From positions 1 to 10,007 of the forward strand of contig JABABH010000016.1 in NCBI GenBank assembly GCA_014238325.1: 10,007 nt of DNA. Direction: 5' to 3'. Position numbers and translations under genes: made by a program. Below the pieces are notes generated by a model. That model worked only from the letters and a program-made list of their open reading frames with translations, was not told the origin of the DNA and did not search any database. Origin of the DNA: Coxiellaceae bacterium (GTDB taxonomy: Bacteria; Pseudomonadota; Gammaproteobacteria; Coxiellales; Coxiellaceae). Shown piece after piece: positions 1 through 5,569 of the stretch; position 1 is the stretch's first letter; each line of letters begins with the position of its first letter.

Positions 1-680
1 ATGCTATCTTAATTCTACTCGGGCTCTACAATATATTTTTTATGAGCGCAGGACGCTCGGGTTATTATGTGTTTTTTATCTTATTGTTTTATTTTATTAT
101 TCAACACTGGGGATGGAAGCGAGGTTTGCTGATGAGCATGATGTCTAGCGTCCTATTATTTGGAGCGCTTTATATGAGCTCCCCTATATTTAAGGCACGC
201 ATACAGCTAGCTGGACAAGATCTAGTCGCCCACACCCATGCTAACGACGATACCTCTCTCGGCATACGCATACAGACGATGCAAAACGCATATCAACTGA
301 TCCGAGAAATGCCATGGATCGGGCATGGGGTCGGTAGCTTTAAAAGTGCCTATGCTACTTTACCCAAGCACAAAACCCAAGCCACTACTGATGCACCACT
401 CTCTTTCAATAGTTATTTAAATATCGGTGTTTCATTAGGAATATTAGGGATAGTATTACTGCTTTATTTATTTGGGGTTCAATGGAAGCATACCGTTTAC
501 CTATCTCAAGATATTAAATTTATCCTACAAAGCTTGCTTCTCTGTATAATTTTTGGCAGTCTATGCAACCCTTGGTTATCTGATACCACAGAACTACATC
601 TATATACTTTATTTTTAGGTATAGGGTTTATGGGGACCCGCTCTCTCTTCTCGAGCTTTTATCTTTACCACTCCACCTAG
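1..680 (+). CDS. O-antigen ligase / polymerase (Wzy_C-like) family membrane protein, 5' truncated by window edge
   Basis: The reading frame is open from the window edge (first whole codon at position 3) to a TAG at 678-680, so the N-terminal part lies outside. An internal ATG at 42 is not a convincing start, because the open frame upstream encodes a hydrophobic segment that fits the family. The visible part has a hydrophobic helix ending in SAGRSGYY, which resembles the conserved (T/S)xSRxx arginine motif of WaaL/Wzy proteins. A periplasmic-type loop of about 90 residues follows, with WIGHGVGSF resembling the GxGxGxF motif, then FNSYLNIGVSLGILG and two or three further membrane helices. Family members join O-antigen or other polysaccharide units in the inner membrane, facing the periplasm. 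The His-Asn pair common before the last helices appears as Phe-Asn. Ligase, polymerase and protein-glycosylating oligosaccharyltransferase cannot be told apart here. I am sure of the superfamily but not of the substrate. Confidence 0.75.
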   Translation, partial: AILILLGLYNIFFMSAGRSGYYVFFILLFYFIIQHWGWKRGLLMSMMSSVLLFGALYMSSPIFKARIQLAGQDLVAHTHANDDTSLGIRIQTMQNAYQLIREMPWIGHGVGSFKSAYATLPKHKTQATTDAPLSFNSYLNIGVSLGILGIVLLLYLFGVQWKHTVYLSQDIKFILQSLLLCIIFGSLCNPWLSDTTELHLYTLFLGIGFMGTRSLFSSFYLYHST

Positions 681-708
681 CCATGCCATTTCTGCATGTG
701 ATGGCTAG
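677..708 (+). terminator. Stem-loop at the end of the ligase-like gene
   Basis: Perfect 8-base arms CTAGCCAT (677-684) and ATGGCTAG (701-708) enclose a 16-base loop; the left arm overlaps the stop codon. No T-run follows on the plus strand, so an intrinsic terminator is only a weak reading. It may instead protect the mRNA 3' end. Confidence 0.3.
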
Positions 709-766
709 ACAGCGAGAGGGGAGCACTGTGAATCAAGACAATCCGCTTCCAGCAGGATTATTCAGA

Positions 767-813
767 CCATGAACCGTCATGAAAATAAGTCTGTTCTTCA
801 TAGCGGTTCATGG
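767..813. repeat. Long imperfect hairpin between the convergent ligase-like and ybaB genes
   Basis: CCATGAACCG (767-776) is perfectly complementary to CGGTTCATGG (804-813). After one G-T wobble and one mismatch the stem continues as ATGAA (779-783) paired with TTCAT (797-801). It lies between two convergent genes (stops at 680 and 863), next to a remnant of the palindromic repeat family. It could act in either direction as a 3'-end structure, but neither side has a clear T-run. Confidence 0.5.
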
Positions 814-817
814 ATGA

Positions 818-858
818 ATCACTTCAAGGGCATGCTTCGCATCTTGAAGTGGAATGAG
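818..858. repeat. Degenerate copy of the TATACC/GGTATA palindromic repeat (left module only)
   Basis: ACTTCAAG (821-828) and CTTGAAGT (843-850) form the hairpin arms. The spacer GGCATGCTTCGCAT differs by one base from the spacer of the compact copy at 4702-4715, and has the same orientation. The sequence to the right, GGAATGAGTATAT, is a decayed GGGATGGGTATAT. No second hairpin module is recognisable. It lies immediately downstream of the ybaB stop codon (minus strand), so it may now act as that gene's 3' stem-loop. Confidence 0.7.
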
Positions 859-862
859 TATA

Positions 863-1207
863 TTATTCCTCGCCTTCATCAAAATATGCGCGATAAGGCG
901 TCAGGCGATTTTTTCTTTCTTGATCAGCTTTTGAGGATGCATCATTAAACGCTGCCTTTATCAGTTCCTCTATGACTGCTTTTGGCTCCTTTAATAATTC
1001 ATCAGCGATGTCTAGAGATTCGATCCTTCTTTGAAGCAAACCACTTTCAAGGAGGACAATGCGCACCAATCCAGCACCCGATTCTCCTGTAGCGCGAGTT
1101 TTAGTGCCTTTCAGTTCACCTGATAATTTATGCAAAGCGCCAGCTACATTTTTATCACTCTGAAAGCTTTTAAGAAAATCAGTAAAATTAAATTTATCAT
1201 CAGCCAC
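863..1207 (-). CDS. ybaB: YbaB/EbfC family nucleoid-associated DNA-binding protein (canonical copy)
   Basis: The 114-residue product matches the usual length of about 110. It carries the family signature TGESGAGLV (residues 40-48) and the helix segment KAAFNDA (84-90), both highly typical of E. coli-like YbaB. YbaB/EbfC proteins are small dimeric DNA-binding, nucleoid-associated proteins. The frame is open further upstream to an ATG at 1270 inside recR, but GTG at 1207 gives the family length and has GAGGAG about 10 bases upstream. The GTG start overlaps the recR stop by 8 bases, which suggests translational coupling. In E. coli ybaB precedes recR; here this copy follows recR, and another YbaB-like gene (2037-2438) takes the upstream position. 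The tail is acidic and lacks the family's usual Met-Gln-Leu-Pro-Pro ending, which the other copy partly keeps. Identification is firm. Confidence 0.9.
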   Translation of the reverse strand: MADDKFNFTDFLKSFQSDKNVAGALHKLSGELKGTKTRATGESGAGLVRIVLLESGLLQRRIESLDIADELLKEPKAVIEELIKAAFNDASSKADQERKNRLTPYRAYFDEGEE

Positions 1208-1826
1208 GGGTTGTTTTCTCCTCACTATGCATCGTTTGTCTTGAATAAAAAGCATGCCGCAATGTGCCACTGTCCAGGTATTCTAGCTCGCCGCCCAAGG
1301 GAATACCATATGCAATGCGCGAGCAACGGATACGGCTTTGATCCATATGATTCAATATATAATGCGCCGTTGCCTGCCCTTCCATAGTAGGATTCGTCGC
1401 AATAATGAGCTCTTTCAGCTGGTCGTCCTGCGCTATACGGGCCAATAAACTGGGTATACCAATTTCTTCAGGTCCCATCCCATCGAGGGGAGATAAATGC
1501 CCACGCAGCACGAAATACACCCCAGAGTAACTATGGCTCTGTTCAATGGCCATCAAATCTGCTGCATTTTCAACGACACACAGCAAACTGCTATCCCGTT
1601 TAGGATTCGCGCAAATATCGCATTGTTCGTATTCCGTATAAAAAGCACAATGCGAACACAATTGGACTTGCTGCACTGCCATATCAAGCGCTTCAGCTAA
1701 TCCAGACGCTTTAGCACGATCATGCTCAGCCAAAAGATGAAAAACCATACGGTGAGCAGATTTTGGACCAATGCCTGGAATGCGCTGAAAAGCCTTCACT
1801 AAACGCTGCGTAATAGGGCTGAGCAA
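1200..1826 (-). CDS. recR: Recombination mediator protein RecR
   Basis: The 208-residue protein matches RecR (about 200) along its whole length. It has a helix-hairpin-helix (IPGIGPKSAHRM, 16-27), a four-cysteine zinc site (C57, C60, C69, C72), a Toprim domain beginning LCVVE (82-86) and continuing through ATNPTMEGQATA (143-154), and the C-terminal YGIPLGGELEYLD segment. RecR works with RecO, and with RecF at gaps, to load RecA on SSB-coated single-stranded DNA. The start is TTG at 1826: an in-frame TAA lies 12 bases upstream, the next Met is residue 27 inside the HhH, and AAGG sits 7 bases before TTG. A strong promoter (1864-1892) lies about 40 bases upstream, so recR-ybaB is probably transcribed independently of dnaX as well. 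Its last 8 bases overlap the ybaB start. Confidence 0.96.
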   Translation of the reverse strand: MLSPITQRLVKAFQRIPGIGPKSAHRMVFHLLAEHDRAKASGLAEALDMAVQQVQLCSHCAFYTEYEQCDICANPKRDSSLLCVVENAADLMAIEQSHSYSGVYFVLRGHLSPLDGMGPEEIGIPSLLARIAQDDQLKELIIATNPTMEGQATAHYILNHMDQSRIRCSRIAYGIPLGGELEYLDSGTLRHAFYSRQTMHSEEKTTRG

Positions 1827-1863
1827 TTGAATACCTTATAATATTGAAGCAACTTCTCAGAGC

Positions 1864-1892
1864 ATTATAACCATTTTATCTCAGCTTGTGAA
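1864..1892 (-). promoter_or_regulatory. Sigma70-type promoter of recR-ybaB
   Basis: Read on the minus strand, TTCACA (1887-1892, five of six matches to TTGACA) is followed by a 17-base spacer and a perfect TATAAT (1864-1869). Transcription would start near 1857, leaving a leader of about 30 bases before the TTG start of recR. This is the best promoter match in the window. Confidence 0.75.
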
Positions 1893-2036
1893 TATTCAGA
1901 TCCAAAATCAAGCAAGGAAGTTGCCTCATAGCCGCTAACTCAGATAAGAGATGCGGAAGCCATCCCAGGGTCAAGACAGAGACACCTTACTACCGGGTCG
2001 CTTGTCGGAGGTCAATATGCATCAAAGTCAGCTTGA

Positions 2037-2438
2037 TTATTCCTCTTCTTTTTTTGATATATCTTGCATTAATTGCATCAAATCGGGGGGTAATTCCATA
2101 CTCTTTTGTATGCCACTCAGTTCATCTTGCATACCACCTTGAACCTGCTCGATAGCATCTTTCAAGGCCTCGCCCACTCTACGCTTAAATTTCTTTAAAC
2201 CATCGCTCACGGCTGCTGTTCCAAACTGAATATCTTCGTCTGGGTCTTCAATCAGACCCGTTCCAGTCACTGTTATGGATACAGTGCGGTCTTGTGAGTG
2301 ACCCGTAAACTTCTTATGAGCCATACTATCTACAGTCTTTTTCATACCAGCTAATGTATTTTCCAACATCGGCAATACAGCTTCGAATTTCTCTAAAGAT
2401 GGCTCAGACGGTTTTGTAGGCATGGTTGCCATATTCAT
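2037..2438 (-). CDS. Divergent YbaB/EbfC-like protein
   Basis: The product has 133 residues and occupies the place between dnaX and recR where ybaB normally lies. Its resemblance to YbaB is partial but extends along the chain: an N-terminal helix (about 17-42), FTGHS then the strand VSITVTGTG (about 44-62), a long helix containing ALKDA, and a tail with MELPPDL resembling the GMQLPPGF tail of E. coli YbaB. The TGESGAGLV signature is lost and the central loop is rewritten with acidic residues (EDPDEDI). I infer a paralogue with altered DNA binding; a phasin-like coiled protein is an alternative. AGGAG lies 3 bases before the first ATG (2438) and 9 bases before the in-frame ATG at 2432, so the true start may be the latter (131 residues). 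Its own promoter is likely at 2548-2575, with a leader of about 100 bases. Confidence 0.6.
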   Translation of the reverse strand: MNMATMPTKPSEPSLEKFEAVLPMLENTLAGMKKTVDSMAHKKFTGHSQDRTVSITVTGTGLIEDPDEDIQFGTAAVSDGLKKFKRRVGEALKDAIEQVQGGMQDELSGIQKSMELPPDLMQLMQDISKKEEE

Positions 2439-2547
2439 CTACTCCTAATTTATTTATATATCTCACACTACATATCCGATGGTAAAGCAACAACCTTAAT
2501 GTATCCTTAAATATCACTTAACAACAATCAACTAGCACGATAATAAA

Positions 2548-2575
2548 AGTATATATCAAGAAAGCAGTCTGTAAA
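2548..2575 (-). promoter_or_regulatory. Candidate promoter of the divergent ybaB-like gene, with a palindrome over -35
   Basis: On the minus strand TTTACA (2570-2575) and TATACT (2548-2553), each five of six matches, are separated by 16 bases. The 13-base palindrome CTGTAAATTACAG (2569-2581) covers the -35 box and could be an operator. The rest of the 435-base gap between dnaX and this gene (2439-2873) is AT-rich and holds one full repeat copy (2664-2850). I see no gene in it. Confidence 0.5.
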
Positions 2576-2663
2576 TTACAGTACCCAAAATATCAGAACT
2601 TAATTTTATCTTAAGCTTTTTAGGCAAGTAGAACGCGATACGAAAAAACAAAGTATTGCATGA

Positions 2664-2850
2664 TATACCCATCCCACTTCAAGATGCGAAGCATACATTT
2701 GAAGTGACTCATCGCGATGGGGATTCTTAAGGGGACAACCGCGATTGTCTCCTTAAGTGGCTGAGCGAACATTTATTTTTCGCCAGCCATCAAAACCAAG
2801 GTATACCGCGCGCAGTAGCCCACTTCGCATCTTCATTCGCGAGCGGTATA
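2664..2850. repeat. Full-length four-hairpin palindromic repeat, copy C (about 187 bases)
   Basis: The element starts with TATACCC and ends with GCGGTATA. Hairpin 1: CACTTCAA (2675-2682) with TTGAAGTG (2699-2706), with an inner ATGC/GCAT. Hairpin 2: 2726-2738 with 2745-2757, 13 pairs including one G-T, loop CCGCGA. Hairpin 3: TGGCTG-A-GCGAA (2758-2769) with TTCGCCAGCCA (2779-2789), one bulged A. Hairpin 4: TATACCGCGCGC (2802-2813) with GCGAGCGGTATA (2839-2850), one mismatch. Copy 5031-5213 matches almost base for base, by eye about nine in ten. It lies just past the 3' end of dnaX and separates dnaX from the ybaB-like gene. No coding capacity is evident. It resembles a MITE or a REP/BIME-type element. 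Confidence 0.85.
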
Positions 2851-2873
2851 GGATCTTAATATACGAAAAAAAC

Positions 2874-4604
2874 CTAGATTTTGTCTGCAGGTTCAGGTGC
2901 TATAGGCTTGATACTTTCTTTCAGCACCGTCGCGTCAAAAGTGCGGATGATCTCCTGAATATTAGGATCACTTAGAGCAAGCTCTTCGTATGAATAAGGC
3001 TGATGGTCAGCTTGCCCCTTATCAGATATGGCTGTCGGAACCGAAGCTGGTGCTGGCATCACATGATTTTGACTGTGCAAAGTGATGACGACGGTCCACG
3101 GTTGGCCAAAATATTTCGATAAAGCAGCTTCTATTTTATGCACCTGACGAGCCTGTAAGAGGGGCTTTTGCTTGGCGCTCATCTGAAATTTTACTGCTGA
3201 ACCCGCTACGGATTCCAAACAGCATTGCTGCGCTAATAATAAAGCTGCCCCGGATAAATGCAAGTTTGGAATGATATCTGGCCACGCAAGGTCCGTTGTA
3301 TTGTCACTCGGTTCTGCTTCTACAGATGGCCCATCAACAAGCACTGATGGTGCGGATGAAAAGCTCGTTGTCGGGATCTTGCCCAGAGTCTTATCGCCAT
3401 CTTTTGGTGGTTCTATATGCTTCGGTCGCTGATTCGATGGTTCTCGTTTTGGCGCTTTGGGCTCCTCGCGTGACGGGTTTACTGATACAGCCTGGGTGGA
3501 GGTTGATGATACGGCTTGATCCTCTACATAGAAAGCCAACATCCGCAGCAAGGTGATTTCAAAATGCATGCGCGGCGCCAATAGGGAAGATTGGTGTAAG
3601 TCACGCTGCCCCATCTGCACAATCTGATAAAAAATTTGCACATCCTCAGGAGTTATCACCTGTGATAACTGTAATAATCGCATGTCATCGGCGTTTAAGC
3701 TCCTTCGTTCAGGCACTAATTGCATAACTGTAATACGATGCAAACAAGATAAGAGCTCGCCCAAAACATAAGAAAAATCAATACCAAGATTGGATAATCG
3801 ATCAACTTCACCCAATAATCGATGACCATCACGCAAACTCAGCGCCTCTAGAATATCGAATAATACGGCAGCATCCACCGTACCCAACATAGCTTGCACA
3901 TCAGTCAGCCTCACTTGACCATTCCCATGAGCCACACACTGCTCAAGCAAACTCAAAGCATCACGCATGCTACCACTCGCAGCTTCTGCTAATAATGCTA
4001 ACGCAGTACGATCAAACGCACATCCTTCTTTATCCAAAATCATGGCGCAATGCTCCGTGATTTGCTCGGCAGAAATCGCCAACAAACGGAAATGCAAACA
4101 GCGTGATAATACGGTAGTCGGAATTTTTTGAGGTATCGTCGTGGCAAGCAGAAATTTCACGTGGGCGGGAGGTTCCTCCAAAGTTTTTAATAAAGCATTA
4201 AAACTATGGACCGATAACATATGAATTTCGTCAATAAGATAGATCTTGAAACGACCCTTGAGAGGTGCATAAGCAACGCTATCCAACAACTCACGCGTAT
4301 ACTCTACCTGAGTCCGTGAAGCAGCATCAACCTCATACAAATCAGGGAAGCAACCCGACATCATTTCAGTACAGGCTGTGCACTGCTCGCAAGGAGTGGG
4401 TGTAATTTTTTCCTCACAATTCAAACATTGCGCTAAAAGGCGTGCTATCGTCGTTTTTCCAACACCACGCATCCCAGAAAAGACATAGCCATGATGGAGA
4501 TATCCCTGTTTTAGTGCCTGGCTTAACGCACGCACGGTATAAGATTGACCGATCACATCAGCAAAAGCGTGTGGTCGCCATTTACGTGCAAGCACTTGAT
4601 ACAT
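2874..4604 (-). CDS. dnaX: DNA polymerase III subunit tau (DnaX)
   Basis: The 576-residue clamp-loader ATPase loads the beta clamp and couples the polymerases at the fork. Visible features: N-terminal MYQVLARKWRP; Walker A GMRGVGKTT (44-52); zinc module C63-x8-C72-x2-C75-x2-C78; Walker B LIDEIHML (123-130); and the SRC motif with arginine finger R168. Collar domains run to about 360, then a Pro/Lys/Glu-rich linker (about 370-430), then a tau C-terminal domain (about 440-576) ending DATVLKESIKPI, as in gammaproteobacterial tau. The ATG at 4604 has AAGGGGAG just upstream. In the usual ATTDPQKxP segment the Asp is Ile (residue 157). I see no A-AAA-AAG-type slippery site near the linker, so a frameshifted gamma form is not indicated. 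A T-run follows the stop (2867-2873) behind a weak 5-base stem. The SRP RNA gene lies upstream, as in Pseudomonas. Confidence 0.97.
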   Translation of the reverse strand: MYQVLARKWRPHAFADVIGQSYTVRALSQALKQGYLHHGYVFSGMRGVGKTTIARLLAQCLNCEEKITPTPCEQCTACTEMMSGCFPDLYEVDAASRTQVEYTRELLDSVAYAPLKGRFKIYLIDEIHMLSVHSFNALLKTLEEPPAHVKFLLATTIPQKIPTTVLSRCLHFRLLAISAEQITEHCAMILDKEGCAFDRTALALLAEAASGSMRDALSLLEQCVAHGNGQVRLTDVQAMLGTVDAAVLFDILEALSLRDGHRLLGEVDRLSNLGIDFSYVLGELLSCLHRITVMQLVPERRSLNADDMRLLQLSQVITPEDVQIFYQIVQMGQRDLHQSSLLAPRMHFEITLLRMLAFYVEDQAVSSTSTQAVSVNPSREEPKAPKREPSNQRPKHIEPPKDGDKTLGKIPTTSFSSAPSVLVDGPSVEAEPSDNTTDLAWPDIIPNLHLSGAALLLAQQCCLESVAGSAVKFQMSAKQKPLLQARQVHKIEAALSKYFGQPWTVVITLHSQNHVMPAPASVPTAISDKGQADHQPYSYEELALSDPNIQEIIRTFDATVLKESIKPIAPEPADKI

Positions 4605-4680
4605 GATGCTCCCCTTTATCTATATATTGCTGCAACCCAGAAAAACACGATCATCATCTCATCAGCCCTTTCAGAGGATG

Positions 4681-4784
4681 ATATACCCATCCCACTTCAA
4701 GTGCATGCTTCGCATCTTGAAGTGGGATGGGTATATACCGCTCGCGCCTGAAGATGCGAAGTGGGTGATGGCGAGCGGTATATA
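4681..4784. repeat. Compact two-hairpin palindromic repeat, copy A, with inverted spacers
   Basis: The left module has perfect 21-base arms, 4681-4701 and 4716-4736, around the 14-base spacer TGCATGCTTCGCAT. The right module has perfect 14-base arms, 4732-4745 and 4771-4784, around a 25-base spacer; the two modules share the TATATA at 4732-4737. Compared with copies B and C, hairpins 2 and 3 are absent. The left spacer is the exact reverse complement of 5051-5064. The right spacer is the reverse complement of 5176-5202 with one difference. It lies between the SRP RNA and dnaX, upstream of the dnaX start. Confidence 0.88.
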
Positions 4785-4865
4785 TCAATGTTATGGAAAA
4801 CAAGGGAGATGTCATCACAGACATAAAACTCCATGACCGCACACAGGAGGTAGGATAAAATTAAA

Positions 4866-4976
4866 GAGTGGCGATGAAAGCCACATCCCGGCACCCATGA
4901 CTACTGCTACCGTTGCTCCCTTCCAGGCCTAGCGGATTTTACAGCAACACGCTGCGAGAGGACCTTCACGCCACTC
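4866..4976 (-). ncRNA. ffs: Signal recognition particle 4.5S RNA (SRP RNA, small bacterial type)
   Basis: On the minus strand the sequence contains CCTGGAAGGGAGCAACGGTA, the SRP domain IV core (GGAA tetraloop at 4921-4924 and asymmetric internal loop), followed by GGGTGCCGGGATGTGGCT, which matches the 3' arm of E. coli 4.5S RNA. The ends pair as GAGTGGCG (4969-4976) with CGCCACTC (4866-4873), continuing as TGAA/TTCA with one bulge. The RNA is a closed hairpin of about 111 nucleotides (E. coli: 114). With Ffh it targets nascent membrane proteins to FtsY and SecYEG. TTTAATTTT follows on the minus strand, a plausible termination tract. It lies between two palindromic repeat copies and upstream of dnaX in the same direction. 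Confidence 0.95.
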
Positions 4977-4979
4977 AGC

Positions 4980-4985
4980 TTTATA
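4980..4985 (-). promoter_or_regulatory. Candidate -10 box of the SRP RNA gene
   Basis: TATAAA on the minus strand, preceded by GG, lies 4-7 bases before the predicted 5' end of the SRP RNA, a correct distance for a -10 box. No good -35 is visible at 16-18 bases (ACTCAG or similar), so the promoter may depend on other elements. Confidence 0.45.
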
Positions 4986-5030
4986 CCAAGTAGCTCATTC
5001 TACTGAGTCTGCTGACCTTTTACAAGCCTA

Positions 5031-5213
5031 TATACCCATCCCACTTCAAGATGCGAAGCATGCACTTGAAGTGACTCATTGCGATGGGGATCCTTAAGGG
5101 GACAACCGCGATTTTTCTTTGAAGTGGCTGAGCGAACATGTATTTTTCGCCAGCCAAACAAAGCTATACCGCTCGCCATCACCCACTTCGCATCTTCAGG
5201 CCCGAGCGGTATA
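5031..5213. repeat. Full-length four-hairpin palindromic repeat, copy B (about 183 bases)
   Basis: Same order and orientation as copy C. Hairpin 1: ACTTCAAG (5043-5050) with CTTGAAGT (5065-5072). Hairpin 2: 5093-5105 with 5112-5124, decayed to 8 standard pairs, 3 G-T wobbles and 2 mismatches. Hairpin 3: 5125-5136 with 5146-5156, stem identical to copy C. Hairpin 4: TATACCGCTCG (5165-5175) with CGAGCGGTATA (5203-5213), perfect. It lies upstream of the SRP RNA gene; with copy A on the other side, ffs is bracketed by repeats. Confidence 0.85.
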
Positions 5214-5569
5214 GGTACGTCACTCAGGGTGTCTTGTTAAAATTCTTGCAAGAGCTATAGCGTTAGTTTTGCTCACGTCGCGCATACCTGAGGACAGCCC
5301 TGCCCTTAGGGAGTCCATGCTTCCCTTGTTCACTCAAGCTTTGTTATAATCTCCCTAGTTGTAGCAGCGATATGACTCTTTGCTCATGTGAAATTCTTTC
5401 GCCCAAGTCATCTATAACACGGATCCGTTACCCATAATTTGACCACTCTGCTAAATTTTTTCAGGCATACCTAGAGGCAAAACCAGTATCGTATACAAAA
5501 TATTGAGAACAAGTTCTTCTAAACTTGACTGCAAAACTGATCTAGACAAGGAGGTCATTTCATCATACC
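5214..5569. other. 356-base non-coding spacer before the cupin gene
   Basis: No supportable gene is visible on either strand. The spacer holds the palindrome TCTTGCAAGA (5244-5253), a two-part hairpin GGAC/GTCC plus CCCT/AGGG (5292-5316), an extended -10 promoter (5342-5350), the palindrome ACGGATCCGT (5419-5428), six T's at 5456-5461, the inverted repeat AGAAC-AA-GTTCT (5506-5517), and a strong Shine-Dalgarno AAGGAGG (5548-5554). A long structured leader or a small RNA starting near 5357 is possible but unproven. Confidence 0.5.
5342..5350 (+). promoter_or_regulatory. Extended -10 promoter upstream of the cupin gene
   Basis: TGT-TATAAT forms a perfect TGn-extended -10 box on the plus strand; no strong -35 lies 16-18 bases upstream, as is common for extended -10 promoters. 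Transcription would start near 5357, giving a leader of about 210 bases before the cupin GTG. Confidence 0.5.

Noticed and set aside
863..1270. Longer ybaB form starting at ATG 1270 inside recR
   Set aside because: It adds 21 residues absent from the family; GTG at 1207 with GAGGAG upstream gives the expected length.
4120..4130. Run CAAAAAATT in dnaX (minus strand) as a programmed frameshift site
   Set aside because: It encodes the conserved Gln-Lys-Ile-Pro inside the ATPase domain, not the linker, so a frameshift there would destroy the protein.
5000..5182. 60-codon open frame on the minus strand inside repeat copy B
   Set aside because: It consists almost wholly of palindromic repeat sequence and reads through several hairpins; it is not protein-like.
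2664..5213. Recurrent repeats considered as a CRISPR array
   Set aside because: Copies are far apart, 100-187 bases long, internally palindromic and separated by genes; there are no regular spacers and no cas genes.
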